A stretch of DNA of 64,000 nucleotides from Streptomyces lacrimifluminis (GTDB lineage Bacteria; Actinomycetota; Actinomycetes; Streptomycetales; Streptomycetaceae). The notes under the pieces are model-generated. The model saw only the letters and a program-made list of their open reading frames with translations. It ran no database searches and was not told the DNA's origin. The translations under genes and the position numbers were made by a program. This document shows positions 58,167-64,000 of this stretch, piece after piece. Where the stretch lies: NCBI RefSeq assembly GCF_014646095.1, contig NZ_BMMU01000017.1, positions 1-64,000 of the forward strand, in the 5' to 3' direction. The stretch's first letter is position 1; each line of letters starts with the position of its first letter.

Positions 58167-58619
58167 CCAGAAACCTGTAGAGGACCTCCAGACTTCGTCG
58201 CCCCTCGCGCCCACGCTGGCCATCGACCGGTGAACACGAGGGCCAACCACGAGCGAACGCCGGCCACCCACCTGCCGTTCTTCGGCCTTGCCTGGCCGCG
58301 CTCGACTGGCAGTGAGGACGTGAGTGGTGGTTCCGCTGGTGCGTTTGACTCGCCGACTGCCAGTGTGCCCCGAGAGGGCTGAGTGTCTGTTTTCCGGCCG
58401 CCGCCCCGGCGCGGCGGCCCGCCCGGCGCGCAATATCGGCGAGCGCGCCCCAATCCCCGGCAGCGTCCGCACCGTCCGTCCCGTTCCCGTCTCCCTCCCC
58501 CTCGACTCCAGCCAGGACATGGGCGAAAGCGGCCACAACGGGTATGTCAGCGACCCGACCACGCCCATACAGAGCGGTTGACCTGCACGGATACGGCGAG
58601 GTCGGCGTACCTTGCGCAA
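58167..58619. other. Intergenic region with an inverted repeat
   Basis: Some 450 bases without a supported gene. A perfect nine-base inverted repeat, ACTGGCAGT (58305-58313) and ACTGCCAGT (58356-58364), spaced 42 bases apart, is the only structure noted. The IR may be a trace of an inserted element or a regulatory site. Confidence 0.35.
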
Positions 58620-58820
58620 GTGAAGACGCAGGAGATGGAGCTGGAGAAAGCGCAAGGGGTGGTGCTGGAGCGAGGGGGCGCAAATCACCCGATGGGTGCC
58701 TCCGGTCGGGGGTACCCCATCGAGGGTGAGCAACTTGGTGAGGGATTCCTGTACGTCTGGCCGGCTGCGGCTCAGATGCCCGCCGCCGCGAACGAAATCA
58801 TGACGCCGCCGGTGGGGTGA
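58620..58820 (+). CDS. Possible small protein (about 61-66 residues)
   Basis: From GTG 58620 (or ATG 58634, which has AGGAG directly before it) a frame of 61-66 codons ends at TGA 58820. Its third positions are mostly G/C and it has a distinctive composition: an acidic N-terminus (MELEKAQGVVLERGG), a Gly-rich middle (ANHPMGASGRGYPIE) and an Ala/Pro-rich tail (FLYVWPAAAQMPAAANEI, then MTPPVG). No Cys is present. Leader-core shape recalls a modified-peptide precursor, but no modifying enzyme is nearby. It may equally be an ordinary small protein or chance. Confidence 0.35.
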   Translation: MKTQEMELEKAQGVVLERGGANHPMGASGRGYPIEGEQLGEGFLYVWPAAAQMPAAANEIMTPPVG

Positions 58821-58921
58821 CGCCGACGCGTGCCCGTGCGCTTGCGCCCTTGTGTCTCAGCGTCTCTGTGGCTCCGTGCCTTCGCGTGAGTGGTGGGGTG
58901 CGTGAAGGCGGGCCGTGGCCG

Positions 58922-58955
58922 GGCGCCGGGCCGCCCCTGCGGGAAACCCGGCGCC
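58922..58955 (-). terminator. Hairpin after the secreted-protein gene
   Basis: GGCGCCGGG (58922-58930) and CCCGGCGCC (58947-58955) are exact complements around a 16-base loop. It begins 13 bases beyond the stop of the minus-strand secreted-protein gene (58969). There is no strong T-run, but the position supports a terminator. Confidence 0.5.
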
Positions 58956-58968
58956 GCTGGTACGGGGC

Positions 58969-59736
58969 TCAGCCCACCACGTTGACGAAGGCGGCCGGGG
59001 AGACCGCGGCCGCGCTGGTGGCTGTGCCGACGTAGGACCAGCGGTAGTAGCCGTCGGTGTACGCGCGGACGGTGGCGGAGAGGGTGCCGTCCGCGGCGGT
59101 CCGCACGGTCTTGAGGGTGCAGTAGGTGCTGCTGCCCCTCGGGCGGAACTCCAGGGTCGCGGGCAGGCCGGCCTCCGCGCCGACGGACGTGCCGGTCGCC
59201 CAGTCCGCGTTGGTGACACCGCCAGTGACGGTGAGGGTGCGGCCCCACTTCACCGGCTTGGGGGTGGTGTCGACGCTCACCTGGGTGGTGCGCAGCATGG
59301 TGAACGAGGCCGCGTTGTCCCGGAACACGGCGTCGCTGTCGGCCGCGATCGCGTAGGCGCTGACGCTCCAGCCGCCGGCCAGCGAGGCGGCGGCCGGGAC
59401 TGTGCCCGGGGTGAGGGTGAAGGTCAGGGTGCAGGTGGTCGTCGTGGCGGCCGTCGGACCGCAGGCCGCCGCCGGGGCCGCGCTGCTGTCCGGAGCGCTG
59501 AAGGAGCCGTGGTAGAGCCGGGCGCTGATCTGTTCGAAACCCGCCGGGTCGACCGCGGTGACCTCGACGGTGACGGTTCTCGCACCGGTGCCGACCACGA
59601 CGGGGGCGCCGTCGTTGACGGCCACGCCGGTGATCTCGGTGTCACCGAACTGCTCGTCCGCGTGCGCGGCCGGCACGGCGAGGGCGGTCAGGGCCACGAC
59701 GCCACAGGCTGCGGCGACAGCTGAGTTCATACGCAT
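58969..59736 (-). CDS. Secreted beta-rich protein, Ig-like
   Basis: Exported protein of 255 residues with a signal peptide (1-26, SAVAAACGVVALTALAVPAAHA). The mature part is rich in Thr, Val and Ser with beta-strand patterns: GARTVTVEVTAVDPAG, TCTLTFTLTPGTV, then a second unit VKWGRTLTVTGGVTNADW and ATLEFRPRGSSTY, ending YRWSYVGTATS. Two Ig/FN3-like domains are probable. Four Cys could pair (CGPTAAT/TTCTL and the STYC region). Such proteins occur widely in Streptomyces with unknown role. ATG 59736 has GGGGA six bases upstream. Confidence 0.85.
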   Translation of the reverse strand: MRMNSAVAAACGVVALTALAVPAAHADEQFGDTEITGVAVNDGAPVVVGTGARTVTVEVTAVDPAGFEQISARLYHGSFSAPDSSAAPAAACGPTAATTTTCTLTFTLTPGTVPAAASLAGGWSVSAYAIAADSDAVFRDNAASFTMLRTTQVSVDTTPKPVKWGRTLTVTGGVTNADWATGTSVGAEAGLPATLEFRPRGSSTYCTLKTVRTAADGTLSATVRAYTDGYYRWSYVGTATSAAAVSPAAFVNVVG

Positions 59737-60174
59737 GCGAATTCCCCAATGTGAATGCCACGGCCTGTCAATTTCCCACCGGCAGGCCCGAATTGACGTG
59801 TGCAGCGTACTCGTTGATTGGAGATTTCGGAACGTTCCGTATGTGGTTCAAACGGGCCCGTAATTCCCTTGGGAAGGGAATGCGGACGAATATCTGGTGG
59901 GTCGGTTGCGTGGAAAGCCGAAGGGAAAATTCGATTCAAATTTCAGCGGACCTGGCGACCACCTACGCGTGCCGTGCCTCGTCAGGGCGGGGCGATTCGC
60001 CCTATGGTGATCCGGTGGTCCGGCATGTGAACGAGGGGCAACTTCCGGGTGAAACATCCCCCATGAGTGGATCACGTTCCTCTCTAGTCTCAGTAACCTG
60101 CGGATGCCGCATGACCGACGAACCAGCGTCGACTCATGCGGCTTCCTGATATGGGGAAACAGGAGTGGGGATGG
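59737..60174. promoter_or_regulatory. Regulatory region with two perfect palindromes
   Basis: About 440 bases between divergent genes, AT-richer than average. It contains the 12-base palindrome CGGAACGTTCCG (59828-59839) and the 8-base inverted repeat ATTCCCTT-GGG-AAGGGAAT (59863-59881). TTGACA (about 59781, minus strand) is a possible -35 element for the secreted-protein gene. No ORF with proper codon bias is present. Confidence 0.55.
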
Positions 60175-60561
60175 ATGGCGACAAGAATGGGGGGCGCTGC
60201 CGCACCGGGCACGCGCTGCCACATAGACATAGGTGCAGATGGCACTTACTCGTGGCGGCTGACCGCCACGAACGGGCGGGTGATCGCCGTGGCCGCAAGG
60301 GCGTACCGGGACTACGAGGAGTGCCGTGCCGCCTTCGAGCGAATGTGTACCGACATCGGGGGGTTACCGGGCGCGGTGCACCACACGGCGGGGGGCAGTG
60401 GATGGGTCTGGCGGCTGCGTGATCGCACGGGGGGTGCGGTGGCCGTGTCCGCGCGCTCTTATGAGCGTCACTCGACCTGTCAGGCCGCTTATGAGCGGTT
60501 CCGGATGCTGTTGGCCGCACTCGGGTCGGGTGGGGTGATTTCGTGGGACGATGCCGACTGA
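60175..60561 (+). CDS. Small DUF1508-like (YegP-type) protein
   Basis: Protein of 128 residues with two copies of a ~50-residue beta-alpha unit: DGTYSWRLTATNGRVIAVAARAYRDYEECRAAFERM and GSGWVWRLRDRTGGAVAVSARSYERHSTCQAAYERF (parts cited). This is the tandem YegP/DUF1508 repeat, usually 50-60 residues each, of unknown function; E. coli YegP-like proteins form compact dimers. A Trp in position WRL is shared by both units. The start ATG at 60175 has AGGAG nine bases upstream; the upstream frame is open to 60136. Confidence 0.7.
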   Translation: MATRMGGAAAPGTRCHIDIGADGTYSWRLTATNGRVIAVAARAYRDYEECRAAFERMCTDIGGLPGAVHHTAGGSGWVWRLRDRTGGAVAVSARSYERHSTCQAAYERFRMLLAALGSGGVISWDDAD

Positions 60562-60774
60562 GAGGGCCGAGCTGACGGCTCGGACGGTTTGTGTCAATTC
60601 GTAGCAAGTGGATATTTCGCACCAAGGGGTCGAGGCCCGCCATGCCGGCGAGCGTCGGCCCTTATTCGTTTCTTGTCGCCGCGTTCACGTCAATATTGGA
60701 AGTTGCCTGGCGGGAGCACCTCGTTCACATTCGCGTGAGCGGGCGTCCATGACGCCTCAGGAGTGTCGTCCTGT
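60562..60774. promoter_or_regulatory. Leader region of the pst-type operon
   Basis: The 213 bases before pstC are AT-richer and hold GTTCAC half-sites at 60683-60688 and 60723-60728. Streptomyces PHO boxes are 11-base direct repeats of GTTCACC-like units, but the two here are 40 bases apart and are not tandem, so PhoP control is not supported from this alone. GTTCAC-ATTCGC-GTGAGC at 60723 is a near palindrome. Confidence 0.35.
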
Positions 60775-61791
60775 GTGACGACCCGAATCTTTGAGCGACC
60801 TATGGCTCCGGCGGATGACCCGCCGAGACGCCTGCACCCCGACAGGGGTGTGCCCGACCGCGTGTTCAGGGGCATCCTGCGCGGCGGTGGCGGCCTGGTC
60901 CTCGCGATCATGCTGCTGGTCGGTGGCTTCCTGACGTACCGGGCCTGGCAAGCGCTGTCGCTCGCGAAGTGGGACTTCGTCACCACCGAGGTGTGGGAGC
61001 CCGAAGGGGGCAACTTCGGGATCGCGGCGGTGCTCGTCGGGACGCTGCTGATCGCCATGGTCGCCATCCTGTTCGCCGTACCGCTGGCGCTCGGCACCGC
61101 GCTCTACATCTCCGAGTACGCGCCGCCGAGGATCCGCCAGACCCTGGTCAGTGTCGTCGACCTGATGGCCGCCGTGCCGTCGGTCGTCTACGGACTGTGG
61201 GGCCTGTTCTACTTCCAGGGGCATGTGCTCACCCTGTCGCGCTGGATCTCGACCTACTTCGGGTGGATCCCGCTCTTCAAGGTCGACGGCACCGACCCGG
61301 CCGACCCGCTCTCCACGGCCACGGTCTACACCTCCTCCACCTTCATCGCGGGCATGGTCGTGTCCCTGATGGTCGCGCCGATCATCTGCTCGGTGGTGCG
61401 CGAGGTGTTCTCGCAGGCCCCGGTCGGAGAGCGGGAGGGGGCGTACGCCCTCGGCGCCAACCGCTGGGGCATGATCCGCAGCGTCGTCCTGCCCTTCGGC
61501 AAGGGCGGCATGATCGGCGGCACCATGCTGGGCCTGGGCCGGGCGCTCGGCGAGACCATCGCCGTGGTCCTGATCATCTCGCCGGTGTTCGTGATCCAGC
61601 CGCACATCCTGCAGAACGGCACCAGCTCGGTCTCGTCCCTGATCGCCCTGCGCTACGGCGAGGCGTCCCCTCTGGGCATGTCGGCGCTGATGGCCGCAGG
61701 CCTCGCGCTCTTTCTGATGACCCTCGTCGTCAACTTCGCCGCTTCGTCGATCGTCGCCCGCAGCCGTTCCGGCGCGACGAGCGACTCCTGA
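60775..61791 (+). CDS. pstC: Phosphate-type ABC transporter permease PstC
   Basis: Inner-membrane permease of 338 residues with six to seven transmembrane helices. The conserved permease-ATPase coupling loop is visible as EREGAYALGANRWGMIRSVVLP (part cited) with the EAA-type pattern. Neighbouring helices FAVPLALGTALYISEYAPPRIR and GRALGETIAVVLI are characteristic of PstC. It imports inorganic phosphate with PstA, PstS and PstB. GTG 60775 follows AGGAG; GTG 60763 and ATG 60802 are alternatives. The operon order here is C-A-S, unlike the common pstSCAB, and no ATPase gene is in the window. Confidence 0.94.
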   Translation: MTTRIFERPMAPADDPPRRLHPDRGVPDRVFRGILRGGGGLVLAIMLLVGGFLTYRAWQALSLAKWDFVTTEVWEPEGGNFGIAAVLVGTLLIAMVAILFAVPLALGTALYISEYAPPRIRQTLVSVVDLMAAVPSVVYGLWGLFYFQGHVLTLSRWISTYFGWIPLFKVDGTDPADPLSTATVYTSSTFIAGMVVSLMVAPIICSVVREVFSQAPVGEREGAYALGANRWGMIRSVVLPFGKGGMIGGTMLGLGRALGETIAVVLIISPVFVIQPHILQNGTSSVSSLIALRYGEASPLGMSALMAAGLALFLMTLVVNFAASSIVARSRSGATSDS

Positions 61792-61805
61792 GGAGACCGC
61801 GCCCG

Positions 61806-63086
61806 ATGACCGTCACCGCACCGCAGAGCCCCGTGGGCCCGCCGAAAGAACCGGCCCCGGCCCCAACCACGGAACTTCCCGGACACCGGTCCGGCGGCAG
61901 GTCGACGCGCGGAGAATCGCGCCGGAACCTCTCCACGCTGCGCGCCACCGACGTGTACGCCATGGCCGGTGCCGCCGCAGCCTCCCTCGCCATCACCTGG
62001 GTGATGTTCGACCGGCTGCTGCCCTTCAACGGCGTCCTGGGCTTCCTCGTCATCGCGTACGTGCTCTTCATGGGCCTGTACGCGCTGCTGGTCTCCTTCG
62101 ACGAGGACGGTCCCGCGGTCCGCGACCGGGTGGCCGCCGCTGTCGTCCAGAGTCTCGGCCTGGTGATGCTGGCCGTACTGGGGTTCGTGGTCGTCTACAC
62201 CCTCTACGAGGGGCGTGAGGCGCTGCCGCATCTGAACTTCTACACCGAGTCGATGGCCGACGCGGGGCCGGTCGAGCCGCTCAGCGCCGGCGGCATCCTG
62301 CACGCGATCGTCGGCACGCTGTGGCAGATCTCCATCGCCCTGCTGGTCTGCATACCGACCGGGCTGGTCTGCGCGGTCTTCCTCAACGAGGTCCCGGGCG
62401 CCTTCAGCCGGTTCGTCCGCACGATCGTCGAGGCGATGACCGCGTTGCCGTCCATCGTGGCGGGCCTGTTCATCTACGCGACCTTCATCCTGACCCTGGG
62501 CTTCGACCAGTCGGGGCTCGCCGCCGCGCTCGCCATCTCCGTGATGATGCTGCCGATCATCATCCGCGCGTCGGACGTGGTGATCCGGCTGGTCCCCGGC
62601 ACGCTGCGCGAGGCGTCGTACGCGCTCGGTACGTCACGGTGGCGCACGGTCTGGCACGTGGTGCTGCCCACCTCCCGGTCCGGACTGACCACGGCGGTCA
62701 TCCTGGGCACCGCGCGCGGCGTGGGCGAGACCTCGCCGGTCCTGCTGACCGCCGGTTTCACCCAGGAGTTCAACTCCGACCCGTTCCACGATCCGATGGT
62801 GTCGTTGCCTCTCGCGGCCTTCAAGCTCGTCGAGAATCCCGAGCCCACCTACGTCGCCCGTGGCTTCGGCACCGCCGCGGTGCTTCTGGTGCTGGTGCTC
62901 GTGCTGTTCGTCGCCGCCCGCGTCGTCGGCGGCCGCGGACCGGGCAAGCTGACCCGCCGTCAGGAACACCGCCGGGTCAGGACCTCCCGCCGCGACGCGC
63001 AGCGCTTCGCGGCGAAAGCAGCCTCCGGTCGGCCGACGACCGGCCCCGCCTCGACCAGTCCCGCATCGACGAGGAGCACCACGTGA
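61806..63086 (+). CDS. pstA: Phosphate-type ABC transporter permease PstA
   Basis: Permease of 426 residues. A ~45-residue Pro/Arg-rich cytoplasmic N-terminus and an unusually long basic C-terminal tail (~45 residues, Arg/Thr/Ser-rich) flank about six helices; the typical length is ~280-300, so extensions account for the difference. Coupling loop: REASYALGTSRWRTVWHVVLP (part cited). Family signatures ALPSIVAGLFIYATFI and GVGETSPVLLTAGF are present. ATG at 61806 follows GAGGAG. It overlaps pstS by four bases (GTGA). Confidence 0.93.
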   Translation: MTVTAPQSPVGPPKEPAPAPTTELPGHRSGGRSTRGESRRNLSTLRATDVYAMAGAAAASLAITWVMFDRLLPFNGVLGFLVIAYVLFMGLYALLVSFDEDGPAVRDRVAAAVVQSLGLVMLAVLGFVVVYTLYEGREALPHLNFYTESMADAGPVEPLSAGGILHAIVGTLWQISIALLVCIPTGLVCAVFLNEVPGAFSRFVRTIVEAMTALPSIVAGLFIYATFILTLGFDQSGLAAALAISVMMLPIIIRASDVVIRLVPGTLREASYALGTSRWRTVWHVVLPTSRSGLTTAVILGTARGVGETSPVLLTAGFTQEFNSDPFHDPMVSLPLAAFKLVENPEPTYVARGFGTAAVLLVLVLVLFVAARVVGGRGPGKLTRRQEHRRVRTSRRDAQRFAAKAASGRPTTGPASTSPASTRSTT

Positions 63087-64000
63087 TATCCGCACCCGTC
63101 CGTCGTCCACGCGGCATGCGCGTGTACCAGGCGCAGGCGCTGGTCGTCGCGCTGGTCTGTGCGCTGCTGGCCATCAACCCGCCAGGCGCCGACGCCGCCA
63201 CCTACACCAAGATCAGCGGCTCCGGCTCGACGTGGAGCGCCAACGCGATCGAGCAGTGGCGCCGCAACGTCCGCCAGCAGGGCATGACCGTGAACTACGC
63301 GTCGGTGGGCTCGTCGGTCGGCCGTACCCAGTTCGCGAACGGCACCTCGGACTTCGGCGTCTCGGAGATCCCGTACGGCCTCACCGAGTTCGGCCAGCTG
63401 GACCCGCCACCCGCACGCAAGTTCGCCTACATGCCGATCGTCGCCGGCGGTACGTCGTTCATGTACAACCTGAACATCGGGGGCAAGCGGGTCACCAACC
63501 TCCGGCTGTCCGGGGACGTCCTGAGCAAGATCTTCACCGGCAGACTCAAGCAGTGGAACGCCCCGGAGATCAAGGCGGACAACCCCAAGCTGGCGCTCCC
63601 GGCCCGCCGGATCGTCCCGGTCGTCCGCTCCGACGGCTCCGGTACGACCGCGCAGTTCACCCTGTGGATGTCCAAGCAGCACAGCGCCCTGTGGAACGAC
63701 TACTGCAGGCGGGCGGGCAAGCCCACGCCCTGCGGTCTGACGTCGTACTTCCCGAACATCCCGGGCTCCGGCTTCGTCGCCCAGTCCGGCTCGCTCGGCG
63801 TCGCGGGCTACACCAAGCAGTCGCAGGCCGACGGCGCCATCACGTACGTCGAGTACTCGTACGCCCGGAACGCGGGCTTTCCGGTCGCCAAGGTCCTCAA
63901 CAAGTCCGGCTACTACGTCGAGCCGACCGCGTCCGGTGTGGCCGTCGCCCTGACCAAGGCGCAGATCAACAACGACCCGCGCTCCGCGAACTACCTGACC
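63083..64000 (+). CDS. pstS: Phosphate-binding protein PstS-like (runs off window)
   Basis: The first 306 codons of a periplasmic-type binding protein that delivers phosphate to PstCA. A signal peptide (~1-40: LVVALVCALLAINPPGADA) precedes the mature domain. Phosphate-binding signatures are GSGSTWSANAIEQW near the start, VSEIPYG, and VRSDGSGTTAQFTLW, which matches the conserved SGT/DGSGT phosphate-loop motif, and GFVAQSGSLGVAGY. GTG at 63083 overlaps the pstA stop; GAGGAG lies six bases upstream. The C-terminus is missing, so total length and extra domains are unknown. Confidence 0.93.
   Translation, partial: MISAPVRRPRGMRVYQAQALVVALVCALLAINPPGADAATYTKISGSGSTWSANAIEQWRRNVRQQGMTVNYASVGSSVGRTQFANGTSDFGVSEIPYGLTEFGQLDPPPARKFAYMPIVAGGTSFMYNLNIGGKRVTNLRLSGDVLSKIFTGRLKQWNAPEIKADNPKLALPARRIVPVVRSDGSGTTAQFTLWMSKQHSALWNDYCRRAGKPTPCGLTSYFPNIPGSGFVAQSGSLGVAGYTKQSQADGAITYVEYSYARNAGFPVAKVLNKSGYYVEPTASGVAVALTKAQINNDPRSANYLT

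Noticed and set aside
60683..60728. PHO boxes upstream of pstC
   Set aside because: Two GTTCAC half-sites exist but are 40 bases apart rather than tandem 11-base repeats, so they do not meet the PHO-box pattern.
1..64000. tRNA, rRNA or CRISPR arrays
   Set aside because: No cloverleaf-like segment, rRNA-like sequence or regularly spaced short repeat array with unique spacers was noticed on reading through the window. A tRNAscan/CRISPR search would be decisive.

Overview
The window is chromosomal DNA of a Streptomyces-type actinomycete. The evidence is very high GC with strong G/C third positions, many GTG and some TTG starts, ATGA/GTGA gene overlaps, a complete conservon (cvnABCD), a Ku plus stand-alone LigD-polymerase pair, an HspR (HAIR) operator in front of lon, and a 2-oxoglutarate dehydrogenase beginning with an Ala/Pro-rich lipoyl-enzyme-like N-terminus.

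Layout. (1) 1-9,300: 5' end of kgd, an OmpR-type two-component pair, a spermidine-synthase-like protein, a rhomboid-like membrane protein, a GNAT acetyltransferase, lon with its HAIR operator, a MarR regulator and a PP2C-like phosphatase. (2) 9,680-15,412: conservon of a nitrate/nitrite-sensor-like histidine kinase, roadblock protein, DUF742 protein and small GTPase, followed by an FAD monooxygenase. (3) 15,385-29,738: NlpC/P60 hydrolase, TetR regulator and AurF-like di-iron protein, a PBP/FtsW-RodA pair, an SH3 secreted protein, a sensor kinase coupled to a lipoprotein, a tyrosine phosphatase, a NERD protein, and divergent ligD-pol and ku (NHEJ).

(4) 29,786-49,609 is the most interesting part. 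A FabF-like ketosynthase and an 890-bp regulatory gap are followed by a tightly coupled plus-strand operon of about 16.6 kb. It encodes two giant synthases related to polyunsaturated-fatty-acid (Pfa) and enediyne-type iterative synthases: PKS1 (NPD-NPD-KS-AT-ACP-ACP-KR) and PKS2 (KS-AT-36-residue repeats-DH-PPTase). It continues with a free ACP, an alpha/beta hydrolase, a GT1 glycosyltransferase and a SAM methyltransferase. A convergent flippase-like membrane protein lies at the end. Together these predict a reduced, probably glycosylated, methylated and exported lipid or polyene. The product cannot be read from sequence.

(5) 49,842-55,325: Mut7-C protein, Ser/Thr kinase, SDR/DUF2867 protein, a remnant of an MMPL transporter C-terminus, and a RIO-type kinase. 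(6) 55,326-58,960 is a decayed accessory zone: fused fragments of IS5-like and IS110-like transposases, an N-terminal stub of a GHKL ATPase, an ISL3-like transposase fragment, small proteins, and a possible small ORF. (7) 58,969-64,000: a secreted beta-rich protein with palindromic upstream DNA, a small DUF1508-like protein, and a pst-type operon (pstC-pstA-pstS, the last cut by the window edge).
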